A DNA stretch of 64,000 nucleotides, from assembly GCF_014197135.1 (NCBI RefSeq), contig NZ_JACIFA010000013.1, positions 27,665 through 91,664 on the forward strand. The letters run 5' to 3'. Origin of the DNA: Sphingomonas zeae. Lineage in GTDB: Bacteria; Pseudomonadota; Alphaproteobacteria; Sphingomonadales; Sphingomonadaceae. Under the pieces are notes generated by a model that was not told the DNA's origin, ran no database searches, and saw only the letters and a list, made by a program, of their open reading frames with translations. Both the position numbers and the translations under genes were made by a program. This document shows, piece after piece, positions 55,611 through 64,000 of this stretch. Within the stretch, counting starts at the first letter, position 1, and each line of letters starts with the position of its first letter.

Positions 55611-58600
55611 TCAGAACAGAATGTCGAAACCCAGTCGTACCGAACGCGGGTTCAGATAGCCGTAAGGCGTGCCGTAGAGCGGATCGGGCGTATATTCCGA
55701 ACCCGACTTGGCATTTTCATGCTGCACGTAACGCTGCGTGATCGGCTGCGAATTGAAGACGTTAAAGGCATCAGCCCGCAGGACAAAGTTCTTGAAGCCC
55801 CATGATTCCGGCAACCGGTAGCGGAACGACAGATCGATCTGCTTGACCCATTGCGTTCGCAAGCCCGTGCTTCGCGGCGAGGGCTGCGTCATCGTATAGT
55901 TGCCGTTCGAATTGAGCGCCCCATATGCGCAGTAGAAGCTGGATGCGTTATAGCCAGCCGCATTGGGATCAGTCGGATGATAGCCCATGCAGCTAAGGCG
56001 CGTCGGCGACTGAAGCAGCACATTGGTACCGAACAGCAGATTGTCGGTGACGTGATAGCTGCCGAACGTCTTCAACACGAAGGTCCGGTCATTGGGCAGC
56101 AGGCCGGTCGAATAGTCGGTCAGACCCAGATAATCATAGTCCTGCGTCGAGCCCGCATCCGACTGGGTCCCGTTGCCCGCGTCGGATTTCACCGTGCCCT
56201 CGTAATTGCCGTAGGAGCGCGACACGGTGATCGAACCCTGCAGCGCCCAGATGCCGTCATCTGCCCGCTTCCAATCAAAGACCAGGGCCTCATATTGACG
56301 CTTGGGCTTGGGGAAGGCGAGACCGGTCAGCGTCACCGACTTGGTCGGGTCGACCCAGTCGCGGACGGTCTGCGACGAGCGACCGGGGTTCCAGATATAA
56401 TAGGCGCTGTTGTTCTGGTAGAAATCGCACTGCGAAGCTGAGGCGTTTGCACCGCCGTTGCAATAATAGTTGGCGAGGAAGGGTGCAAAATCGGTATCCT
56501 CGGACACGCGACCCAGATTGCGATATGTCCCCGTCAGGCCGACGGAAAACAGCTCTGTCACCCGGAAATGTGCTCCCAGGACGAACTCGTCCTCATAGGT
56601 CGGCTTGGCCCCGACGGCCAGTTTCGCTGCTGCCGGATCCTGGACACCCGCACCATAGATCAGGCAGGTTGCAGCCCCGTTGATCGGATTGCCCGGCGCG
56701 GCCGAAATGTTCGTGGGACAAGCCGAACCATAGCCTGCTCCCGCCAGGTTGGTCAGCGCAGGACCGAAATTGATCAGGGGCAGACCGGTATTCGGGTTGA
56801 CCGGGAAATTGGCTGCCGTGAATCCGGTCGGATAGGCGAAATATTCTCGGAAATAGAGGTCGCGACCGCGGAAGCCGAGATTCATTGCAGGCGGGATGAA
56901 GTAGCGGCCATAGCTGCCGTTGAAGCGGAATCGGGAGTCACCACCTGGCGTCCAGCTGAACCCGGCACGTGCCGCGATATTGTCCTTCAACGACAGATAG
57001 CGCTGTCCCGACAGATTATATTGCTGGAACTCGTCGTCGCGCACGCCCAGATTGATCGTCAGACCCCGCGCCGGTTCCCATGAATCCTGCACATAATAGG
57101 CGCGATCCTGGCCGGAGACGAATCCGCCCAAACGCTCATAGGTCAGCCGCGCACCGGTATTGCGGTAATCATAAGTGATCGGAAGGCCACCATTCAGCGT
57201 CGTGACCTTGGTTTCGTTGACGTCCTCATTGTCCAGCCCGAAGCGGATATGGTGGCGCCCCAGAGCCTCGAACCGAAGGTCGCCGTCGATCCGATAGAAT
57301 TTGCGCTGCGTGTTGTTGATCGAATTTCCACTATAGGGCTGTGCCGAGATCACCTGCGGCAGACCGCCGGTCGTCGCGGTGCGGCGATCGATCACATAAT
57401 AGGATCCGGTGTCCAGCGGCAACGTGTTGCTCGAGTCGCGGCTGATGCCGTAGGCGCCCGAAATCTGGAAGAAGTCGGTGATGCTGCCCGTGTACCGCCC
57501 GACCCAGTTCAGGCCGCCCTGCTTGTAATTCTGACTGCCGGTATATTTGCCCGGCGTGCCGCCGGTGAAACTGGAATTGGGCGTGAAGGTATAGCTGTCG
57601 GTGCGCGTCGTCTGGCGCGTATCGAACAGCGTGAATTCCAGATGCTGGGTCGGATTGACGTAGACGTCCAGCTTGCCGCCGTAAAAGGGATCCGTGCTGA
57701 TCGTCCGCTGATAGTAATTGGAAAGCGGCGAGGCGCTTTTACCCACGACATCATTGGCCTGATACAGACCATATAGGAAAATGTGGTCCTTGATGATCGG
57801 ACCGCCAGCTTCGATGCTCAGGGCTTGGGTGGCGGTATGCGCCAGTCGACCGATGGTCGACGGATTGGTGGCCGCGCCGATATTCGGGTTGCTCGATTGC
57901 AGCGCGGTCTCGTCGAAGTTGCCGTGGATCGCCATCATCGGGGTGTTCGTGCCCGACTTGGTCGTAGCGTTGATGACGCCGCCCGTCGCGCGGCCAAACT
58001 CGGCGGCATAACCAGCCGTTTGCACGTCGACCGTCTGATAGAAGTCGAACGGTACCCGCGCCGATCCGACATAAGTGTCCGGATTGGTGATGTTCAGGCC
58101 ATTGATGTAATAGGCGTTCTCCGCCACCGACGATCCGCCGAGCGACGGTACGTTGCCAAAGCCGGGGGCGCCCGCGACTGCGCCGGGTGCCAGCAGCGCC
58201 AAGGCCGTTACCGATCGAGCGACCGGCAACTGCGCGGCGGTCGCAACCACATCGAGGTTGATGCCCGTCGTGGTCTTGGTGAAATCCTCACGCACACGCT
58301 GGCCAGTGACTACCACTTCATTGGCGGGGGCGTCCTTGGACACGACGGTCAGGGTGACCCGGTTTTCCTGCGCGGCAGCGACGGTGATCGTGTCCGTATG
58401 GGTCGCATAGTTGGCGCCTTCGGTCGTCACATCGTACAGACCCGGCACCAGTCCCACGGCCGAAAAGCCGCCACTGGCGGAGGATACGAAGGTGCGAACC
58501 TGATTCTGCGCCTTCGACCGTAAGGTCACGGTCACACCTGCTACCGGCTTGTTGGCGGTATCGATGACCGTGCCCGAGATCGCGCCCGTGGTGTAGTCCT

Positions 58601-58718
58601 GCGCCATCGCCGGTGCGGCGATCGCGACCGCACCGATGCCCGCACCCACCATCGCCAAGGCCTGCAAAGCCACACCCCCACGCAGAACCCTGCGCGAGAA
58701 ACACCCTTGTTTCATCAC
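55611..58718 (-). CDS. Oar-like TonB-dependent receptor with carboxypeptidase-regulatory domain
   Basis: 1035 residues. A long signal peptide ends AIAAPAMAQ. The first domain, DYTTGAISGTVIDTANKPVA to GLYDVTTEGANYATH, is a carboxypeptidase-regulatory-like beta-sandwich. The plug follows from NEVVVTGQRVREDFTKTTTG to FGRATGGVINATTKSGTN, and the protein ends NPRSVRLGFDILF with the terminal Phe of outer-membrane barrels. This order is that of Oar-type receptors found in myxobacteria, xanthomonads and sphingomonads and often linked to peptides or adhesion. A C-rich stretch (55578-55591) lies just downstream. No neighbouring enzyme explains its substrate. Confidence 0.93.
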   Translation of the reverse strand: MMKQGCFSRRVLRGGVALQALAMVGAGIGAVAIAAPAMAQDYTTGAISGTVIDTANKPVAGVTVTLRSKAQNQVRTFVSSASGGFSAVGLVPGLYDVTTEGANYATHTDTITVAAAQENRVTLTVVSKDAPANEVVVTGQRVREDFTKTTTGINLDVVATAAQLPVARSVTALALLAPGAVAGAPGFGNVPSLGGSSVAENAYYINGLNITNPDTYVGSARVPFDFYQTVDVQTAGYAAEFGRATGGVINATTKSGTNTPMMAIHGNFDETALQSSNPNIGAATNPSTIGRLAHTATQALSIEAGGPIIKDHIFLYGLYQANDVVGKSASPLSNYYQRTISTDPFYGGKLDVYVNPTQHLEFTLFDTRQTTRTDSYTFTPNSSFTGGTPGKYTGSQNYKQGGLNWVGRYTGSITDFFQISGAYGISRDSSNTLPLDTGSYYVIDRRTATTGGLPQVISAQPYSGNSINNTQRKFYRIDGDLRFEALGRHHIRFGLDNEDVNETKVTTLNGGLPITYDYRNTGARLTYERLGGFVSGQDRAYYVQDSWEPARGLTINLGVRDDEFQQYNLSGQRYLSLKDNIAARAGFSWTPGGDSRFRFNGSYGRYFIPPAMNLGFRGRDLYFREYFAYPTGFTAANFPVNPNTGLPLINFGPALTNLAGAGYGSACPTNISAAPGNPINGAATCLIYGAGVQDPAAAKLAVGAKPTYEDEFVLGAHFRVTELFSVGLTGTYRNLGRVSEDTDFAPFLANYYCNGGANASASQCDFYQNNSAYYIWNPGRSSQTVRDWVDPTKSVTLTGLAFPKPKRQYEALVFDWKRADDGIWALQGSITVSRSYGNYEGTVKSDAGNGTQSDAGSTQDYDYLGLTDYSTGLLPNDRTFVLKTFGSYHVTDNLLFGTNVLLQSPTRLSCMGYHPTDPNAAGYNASSFYCAYGALNSNGNYTMTQPSPRSTGLRTQWVKQIDLSFRYRLPESWGFKNFVLRADAFNVFNSQPITQRYVQHENAKSGSEYTPDPLYGTPYGYLNPRSVRLGFDILF

Positions 58719-59172
58719 GTTACCCCCTTGTGTGCCACCGCCCCCAAGCGGTTCGGCAACTGGTCATATTGGCGTCAAGCGACCGGGGAATATTTCAGCA
58801 ACGTGACAGCCTCACTCAAATGACATTTGATACATAGATCAAGTTGAAGACGATAACGTGCAAGAAAGCCACACTGGCGTGCGAACAGGCATCATGTTGT
58901 TGCCTTTTTCGACATTTGGGCACGCCGGTTGCCCGTTATATGCACAAAAGCGATTTACCGTTTTATCTCGCCATCACGGTTATGGAGCCAATTTGCGGTC
59001 GCGTGAAACTGCAGTGATTACGCAAAACCGCTACTTTGATGAAGCTTTTGACATCCACGTGCCTAGCGACCTCCCGCCTTTCAGAATGGGGAGGTTCAGG
59101 ACCAAATTGCTGGTGAGTCCGATCCGCCGAGGCAAACCTTGGCATGTCTGAGATAGGGAGCGCGCCGCCATA
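58719..59172. other. 454-bp intergenic region
   Basis: Contains the promoter region of the Oar-like receptor and the left flank of the SIR2 operon. I see no convincing coding frame, tRNA or repeat. Confidence 0.4.
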
Positions 59173-59534
59173 ATGTTAATGCTCACAATGACCAGTCTGG
59201 AATGCGCCCTCTTGAACCAATGGGACCCACACCCGGTCATTCTGGGGAGGTATCGCGGCTCCCAGAAGCGGAAGTCTGTTCATGAGGCGCCCAATAACCC
59301 GCAGATCGCCGTTGGCGTGGATGAACGTATCCGGGCACCGATCAGATTGGAGGAGACAAGGATCGAGGCGGCAAACAGTCTGAAGGATTTCGTGCAAAAA
59401 TCCAGGATGCACTCCGCGCCGGACAACGCTACGAAGTCGTCATCCCTCTCTTTCCGGATCGTCCTTGGCCACAGTACCGCCAGAACTGCTGCAAAGTTTG
59501 TCCGCCCCCGGCGGCGGGCAGGTCGCGCTCGTAA
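59173..59534 (+). pseudogene. possible small gene upstream of SIR2 operon, split at an A5 run
   Basis: One frame reads VGVDERIRAPIRLEETRIEA then ANSLKDFVQK and stops making sense at CAAAAATCC (A5 at 59396-59400). Adding one base would continue it as IQDALRAGQRYEVVIPLFPD then RPWPQYRQ, both halves having normal protein texture. This suggests a real short gene broken by a 1-nt deletion, or one read with a frameshift at the A run, ending 70 bp into the SIR2 gene. No family was recognised. Confidence 0.35.
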
Positions 59535-60859
59535 TCGGTGCCGGCTGTTCGAGGGGCGCCCCGACGAGTATCCCGCTCGCCAGAGAGCTGTCGCAAGATG
59601 TCGAGCACCAAATGGTGCTGAACGGCCGCCTTCAGGCGAACCAATGCCAAGATCCCAGTGATCTGGCTGCATTGGCCACGCTCGTCTACCAGCTGTGCGG
59701 CAACAGCCAAGCCGAACTGGTCCAATGCTTCCCGATCAACCGAATGCGGCTTGCCAAGCCCAATCTCGGCTACAAGCTATTGGTGGCTCTGATGGCCGAA
59801 GGCGCCATCAGCTACGTCCTGTCACTGAACTTCGATCTCGCAGTTCAGAACGCCGCTGCCGAACTCGGTGTGGAGATCGCAACGGTGGCAACCGTGAACG
59901 AACCGGTGCCCATCCGCGCGGCGCTGGTTCAACTGCACGGGAACGCGAATAGCGCCCCCGACCAGCTCATCCTCCGGACGGAGGTCATGGACGGCGAGTG
60001 GATCGGTCACTGGCATCAGGTCGTGGCCCAGCAGGTCTTGGCGGCGCCGACCGTCCTCTTCGCCGGCCTCGGATCGGCGGCTCCCGTCCTCACGGCGACG
60101 ATGGCAATGATCCAAGGCGCTCTGGGAGGTAACAAGGCCCTCTACCAGGCAGACGTCGTCCCCTTCACCCAGAGCGGTTTCGCTGCTCAACTCGGCATAC
60201 CCGCGCAGCGCTACATACAGGGATCTTGGGACGCCGTGGTCACGAGGCTTGCGGAGCGCATCGCCGCTCGCCAGGTCGACGCGCTTTCCTATAATGGCCA
60301 CGCCCTCCTGTCGGAGAACAATTACAACGAGGATGACCTCCAGCGGTTCGCCGGCATGGCTGCCAAGCTCGGTGGCCATTCGCTGCTTACGCTCGGCAAG
60401 ATGCGCGCGTTCGCCGATCTGGACTGCGACAAGCTCTACCGGCCACACTCCAATCACGACGACGAATTCATCTCTGAGCCAATGCTCCGGCTGGTTCGCG
60501 CCGCCGAAAACTTTGGCCTCGATGCGGAACCCACACCCGCCGGCACCTGGACGCTGCGGCGAGACGGCCAGCCGGTCGCACAGCTCGTGCTTGCCTCTGG
60601 CCGTGGCGTTCGGCGCATGGCCGCCGTCGAGACGCGCGCCAAGACGATCTGCACCGCTATTGCCGACCATTCACCCATGGCGGTCGACATCGTGCTGATC
60701 GGGGGCTTGATCGACTCCGCCCCGGCCTTCGATCACATCGATCTCATCGCGGACGAAGAGCCGGACGACATCATCGGCGGCCTCGTCGGCCCGCTGCTGG
60801 TTTCGGCCAACGATCCTCACTACATCGACCGAATTGGAGGGCTGTTGAATGTCGCTTGA
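59465..60859 (+). CDS. SIR2-like domain protein, probable NAD-consuming effector
   Basis: 464 residues from a TTG start; no ATG is available upstream in frame, and a TTG at about residue 12 is an alternative. The SIR2 Rossmann loop is VALVIGAGCSRGAPTSIPLA (GAG at residues 25-27). The N-x-D motif is SLNFDLAV (Asn122, Asp124), and the catalytic histidine is in QLHGN (His158). The rest, 300 residues, is unlike sirtuins and may be a sensor or assembly region. SIR2 domains of this kind in antiphage systems degrade NAD+. It overlaps the next gene by 11 bp and forms a three-gene operon with it and a Rad50-like ATPase. Confidence 0.85.
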   Translation: MATVPPELLQSLSAPGGGQVALVIGAGCSRGAPTSIPLARELSQDVEHQMVLNGRLQANQCQDPSDLAALATLVYQLCGNSQAELVQCFPINRMRLAKPNLGYKLLVALMAEGAISYVLSLNFDLAVQNAAAELGVEIATVATVNEPVPIRAALVQLHGNANSAPDQLILRTEVMDGEWIGHWHQVVAQQVLAAPTVLFAGLGSAAPVLTATMAMIQGALGGNKALYQADVVPFTQSGFAAQLGIPAQRYIQGSWDAVVTRLAERIAARQVDALSYNGHALLSENNYNEDDLQRFAGMAAKLGGHSLLTLGKMRAFADLDCDKLYRPHSNHDDEFISEPMLRLVRAAENFGLDAEPTPAGTWTLRRDGQPVAQLVLASGRGVRRMAAVETRAKTICTAIADHSPMAVDIVLIGGLIDSAPAFDHIDLIADEEPDDIIGGLVGPLLVSANDPHYIDRIGGLLNVA

Positions 60860-61442
60860 CGGCTCCTCGCTCTCCGCCTCGTCGATGATCGCACTGGCTA
60901 ACGAGACCCTTTCGCTCAACGGCTATCGCGTCGTGCGCGACATGACGGACATGAAGAGGCTCGGGGACCAGGCCCTGTTGGCCGAGGATGCCTACAGCGT
61001 GGTCTCCGTCGTGGCCTTCGAGACTTGGCAACAGCTCGCAAGGGACTGGTCCGAGGCTCAAGCTGACCTCGTCGACCTGCTGGCGCGCCGCCTCTCCCGC
61101 TCCGCCCCAAAGGCTTGGGACGGCTACCTCGTCCTCCTGTGCGCCGGGGAGCCCGCAGACTGCCTCGACGCGGACCGGATCGAGCGCGATACCTCCAGGG
61201 TGCGCAAGATCGTCGCGACGGGCGGCAGGCTCCGGACCAGCGCCGACGTCGCGCGCGTGTTAGATCTTCTGCTCCCGCTTGAGCTGCCGGGCGACCTAGC
61301 GGCCCTAGAGGATGTCCTCGACGCACTGCCGGAACTCATGGCCAAGACGGTTGATCGCGCCAAGCTGAAGATCGTCGTAGATGCGTACCGCGATGGCGAA
61401 CCACCGCTGGAGCGGCTTCACGAAAACGGCGGCGGACGATGA
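60849..61442 (+). CDS. small middle protein, ABC-3C middle-component-1-like
   Basis: 197 residues, helical, no membrane segment or catalytic motif visible. It has AEDAYSVVSVVAFETWQQLA, then ADLVDLLARRLSRSAPKAWD followed by GYLVLLCAG, a layout I associate with the MC1 middle component of ABC-three-component systems, which couples the ATPase to an effector; this is from memory of the family, not a search. It overlaps the SIR2 gene by 11 bp and the ATPase gene by 4 bp, so all three are translated together. Confidence 0.6.
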   Translation: MSLDGSSLSASSMIALANETLSLNGYRVVRDMTDMKRLGDQALLAEDAYSVVSVVAFETWQQLARDWSEAQADLVDLLARRLSRSAPKAWDGYLVLLCAGEPADCLDADRIERDTSRVRKIVATGGRLRTSADVARVLDLLLPLELPGDLAALEDVLDALPELMAKTVDRAKLKIVVDAYRDGEPPLERLHENGGGR

Positions 61443-63574
61443 GACTCAAGTCGATCACGATAGAGGGATTTAGGGCGTTCGGCCGTCAGGCGACGATCGA
61501 TCTCGACGCCGACGTCATCCTGCTTCACGGGCCCAACGGCGTCGGCAAGACCTCGCTCTTGGACGCTATCCTCTGGGCGCTGGCCGGCACAATCGCACGT
61601 TTCTCGAACCGTGGCACGCCAGTCTCGATGTATGCACGCGAAGGGCGTGCGCGCGTCGAACTGACCATGACCGGCGAAGATGGCGACGTGGTTTTGACAC
61701 GTGCGACGGACGGCGGGTCGGACGACTTCGTGCGGCTTCGGATCGGCAATGGGGATTACGAGCAGGCGGCTGCCGTGCAACAGCTCTGCAACCTGCTCCT
61801 CCCTCACTTAAAGGATCGGGCCGGCGCCCGGGACGCCCTGAACCGCGTGCTCACGCGCGGCGTCTACCTCCAACAGGATCTCGTCCGCCAGTTCATCGAC
61901 GACGACAGCGCGGCGGAGCGTTTCGCCCTCGTCAGCGAGGTAATCGGCGCGGGTGCGGTGATCGAACTTCAGGCTGCCCTCGAGAAGAGCCGACGGTCCT
62001 GGTCGGCAAGTACCACCACGTTCCGCCGGGACGAGGTGGAACCGTTAGCGTTGCGGGTCGCGCAGATCGATGAACACATTACCCGCCTGTCCGACGGGAG
62101 CATCGTCGCAAGCGACGATGCGCGCCTGGCCTCGAGTGCACTCTTCCAGAGGGCAGTCGCGCTACTCGGGGAGGCCAGGTTCGGTCCCGACGGGGCGCCG
62201 ACGACACCTGCCCGGCTGGACCGCTTCATCAAGACGCTGGAGGCCGAGCGCAGCAGGCTCGAACGCGATCTCAGCACGACCCGCAGCCTCGTCGAGCAGC
62301 TCCCCGAGCTCTCCATCGTCGATAAAGCCGATTTGGACGTCGAGAAGCTGCGTCGAGATGAGGCCGATCTCGTCGGGCAACTGGACGCCGCGGAGAAGGC
62401 CATCCGAACGGAAAACGCCCGGCTCGCCGTGGAACGTCAGGCGCAGGTCGAGGCAGCTGATCGCGCGCAACGCGCAGCGACCATGGCGAGGCTTGCCCTC
62501 AGGGACCTCGGCGATCACTGCCCCGTGTGCCAACAGACCCACGACGTCGAACATACGATCGCGCATCTGCACGCGCTGATCGAAGCCGTATCGGACGTCG
62601 CCCAGATCGGCGTTACCGACCGGCTAGCCCCACTGACCGAAGAGCGCGGCGCGGTCCAAGTCCTGCTGAACCTAGTTAGGGACGATCTGAGGCGCCTGGA
62701 TAACGAAGTACGCGAGCGAGAGGCCCGGCGCTCCATAATGACGGCCCGACTTTCGGATCTCGGGATAGACGGCACCGGTAACGCCGCCACTGCTCTGCGC
62801 GAGCGCGCCGGCGCGATCGCAGAGACGCTTGAGATCATGGCCGGGCTCATCGCCGATGGCGAGCGCCTCTCCCTACAGGTTCTACGGCTGGGCGAGCAGC
62901 TCCAGCGCGAAGAACTCGCTGCGGAACGCGTGCAGCTCACTAGACGGCTGGATGCGGCGAACAGCCGGATTGCAGGCGAGGAAGCCACAAAGGTTCTTGC
63001 CGGCAAGATCATCGATGGCCTGCGCGACGCTTCGCTGGCGGTAACAGCCAGGCAGATCACCCAGATCGCGCCGCTGTTCCAGAGGATCTACAGCCGCATC
63101 GACCCGCATCCCACCTTCCGCGTGACGCAGATTGTCGCCGGAATGGAGCGTGGTCACGGCAAGCTGGACGTCGGCATCGCAGATCCCGACGCCGGCCCGC
63201 CCTCTCATGACGCCGGTCCGCTGCTGTCCAGCTCACAGATGAATTCATTCGCGGTGTCTCTCTTCCTCGCCATGAACCTCGCCCTCCCCAGCCTTCGGTT
63301 AGGCGTGACAATCCTCGACGACCCCCTTCAGAGCCTAGACTCGATCAACCTGCTAGGGCTTGTCGACGTCATGCGACGCTTCCGCGCCCACCGGCAGATC
63401 ATCGTCTCCACGCACGAGGAGCGGCTCGTCGGCCTGCTACAGCGCAAGCTGCGGCCGATGCGACCAGACGAGCGCATGTTGACCATAGTCTTCGAGAGCT
63501 GGAGCCGCCAAGGTCCGGTCATGCGTACGATCGAAGCGGCGCAGGCGTCCGCCGAGAGCGTAATCGCCGCTTGA
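61439..63574 (+). CDS. Rad50/SMC-like ABC ATPase with zinc hook
   Basis: 711 residues. Walker A GPNGVGKTSLL is at residues 31-41, and a long coiled-coil arm with a CPVC zinc hook (361-364) divides the protein. In the second half come a signature-like LLSSSQMNS (595-603), Walker B LGVTILDDPLQSLD (621-634) and the H-loop STHE (His659). Walker B has DD instead of the usual DE. This is the SbcC/Rad50 head-arm-head plan in compact form, expected to sense DNA ends or structures and signal through the middle protein to the SIR2 effector. Start overlaps the previous stop. Confidence 0.92.
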   Translation: MRLKSITIEGFRAFGRQATIDLDADVILLHGPNGVGKTSLLDAILWALAGTIARFSNRGTPVSMYAREGRARVELTMTGEDGDVVLTRATDGGSDDFVRLRIGNGDYEQAAAVQQLCNLLLPHLKDRAGARDALNRVLTRGVYLQQDLVRQFIDDDSAAERFALVSEVIGAGAVIELQAALEKSRRSWSASTTTFRRDEVEPLALRVAQIDEHITRLSDGSIVASDDARLASSALFQRAVALLGEARFGPDGAPTTPARLDRFIKTLEAERSRLERDLSTTRSLVEQLPELSIVDKADLDVEKLRRDEADLVGQLDAAEKAIRTENARLAVERQAQVEAADRAQRAATMARLALRDLGDHCPVCQQTHDVEHTIAHLHALIEAVSDVAQIGVTDRLAPLTEERGAVQVLLNLVRDDLRRLDNEVREREARRSIMTARLSDLGIDGTGNAATALRERAGAIAETLEIMAGLIADGERLSLQVLRLGEQLQREELAAERVQLTRRLDAANSRIAGEEATKVLAGKIIDGLRDASLAVTARQITQIAPLFQRIYSRIDPHPTFRVTQIVAGMERGHGKLDVGIADPDAGPPSHDAGPLLSSSQMNSFAVSLFLAMNLALPSLRLGVTILDDPLQSLDSINLLGLVDVMRRFRAHRQIIVSTHEERLVGLLQRKLRPMRPDERMLTIVFESWSRQGPVMRTIEAAQASAESVIAA

Positions 63575-63698
63575 ACCGGCAAAACTTACTACTACAGCGC
63601 CGCTTCTACTATTCTTCTTCAGACGGTTGAGCCAGCGCTACACCTCGGCGCAGATGACCGGCTCCGGCCGTATGCGTCTGAACGAACGACCGCTTATG

Positions 63699-63877
63699 CT
63701 AGGCCACGTGGACAAAGGGCAGCCACAGCGATGCTGAGGCGAGGCTGACGAATCCGATGTAGGAGTCGGCGGTTTTGTCGTAGCGGGTGGCGACGCGCCG
63801 CCAGTTCTTGAGCTTGTTGAACAAACGCTCGATGCGGTTGCGCCAACGATACTTCAGCCGGTCGTGCGGTGCGGGGT
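63699..63877 (-). pseudogene. IS5-family transposase C-terminal fragment
   Basis: On the minus strand: PAPHDRLKYRWRNRIERLFN then KLKNWRRVATRYDKTADSYI and GFVSLASASLWLPFVHVA-stop. These are the last 59 or so residues of an IS5-type transposase. The upstream part is cut exactly where another insertion sequence begins (63878). Confidence 0.85.
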
Positions 63878-64000
63878 TGAACTGGCCCCCATTTCGACCG
63901 GACGGATTTGAGCCTAAGAAGGAGGCTTGGGGCTATCCCCTGAGCATAGGCTTATGTCCGTGTCCGAGATCATCACCGACGGCGGTCGTCGCCGTCACTG
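63878..64000 (+). mobile_element. start of an IS3/IS66-type insertion sequence, runs off window
   Basis: The element starts TGAACTGGCCCCCATTTCGA at the break in the IS5 fragment; a TG start suits IS3 family, while the encoded protein start also resembles IS66 accessory proteins. The other end is outside the window. Confidence 0.6.
63954..64000 (+). CDS. transposase OrfA/TnpA, partial N-terminus
   Basis: ATG preceded by GGAGG about 25 bp upstream. The visible residues MSVSEIITDGGRRRH match the opening of IS3 OrfA or IS66 TnpA proteins (ExxxxGxRRRxW). Truncated by the end of the window. Confidence 0.6.
   Translation, partial: MSVSEIITDGGRRRH

Noticed and set aside
58858..59151. 97-codon frame between the Oar-like receptor and the SIR2 operon
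   Set aside because: No ribosome site, no recognisable motif, mixed composition; treated as intergenic.

Overview
The window is GC-rich, densely coded DNA of the kind found in sphingomonads and related Alphaproteobacteria. Supporting this are three large TonB-dependent receptors, a SapC / cupin / tryptophan-halogenase-like cluster beside one of them, very short intergenic gaps and start/stop overlaps, and a broad acyl-CoA catabolic toolkit. No rRNA, tRNA or CRISPR array was recognised. Assignments rest on reading motifs; no database search was run.

Region 1 (about 1-31,300) is a large acyl-CoA catabolic locus. It holds two enoyl-CoA hydratases, two thiolase-superfamily proteins, a CaiB-type CoA transferase, a two-subunit 3-oxoacid CoA transferase, three acyl-CoA dehydrogenases, two acyl-CoA ligases, an aldehyde dehydrogenase, an SDR, two APH-type kinases, a hotdog thioesterase, a DUF2236/MpaB-like oxygenase and an outer-membrane receptor. 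LysR, MalT-like LuxR and TetR regulators are interspersed. The substrate cannot be read from sequence, but a hydrophobic acid, alcohol or terpenoid/steroid-like compound fits. Three striking inverted repeats lie in its divergent promoters.

Region 2 (about 31,300-34,050) is a scar of mobile-element remnants (IS5-type transposase, serine-recombinase tail, IS3-type OrfA) around an intact TetX-like flavin monooxygenase gene.

Region 3 (about 34,050-45,560) is a carbohydrate-utilisation locus: a TonB receptor of the Xanthomonas/Caulobacter type with SapC, a cupin-8 protein and a tryptophan-halogenase-like flavoprotein, then a GH3 glycosidase, a LacI regulator and an MFS transporter. A shared 14-nt operator-like sequence (TTGACAYCGWTGTC) precedes both the receptor and the glycosidase.

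Region 4 (about 46,350-64,000) is a defence island. A type I restriction-modification operon (hsdM-fic-hsdS-hsdR) carries a class II Fic protein between its M and S genes. Two abutting IS5-family elements follow, then an Oar-like TonB receptor. After it comes a tightly overlapping three-gene operon: a SIR2-like protein, a small middle protein and a Rad50-like ATPase with a CxxC zinc hook. This resembles an ABC-three-component antiphage system with a predicted NAD-consuming effector and is the most interesting locus in the window. The right edge is a truncated IS5-type transposase interrupted by another insertion sequence that runs off the end.
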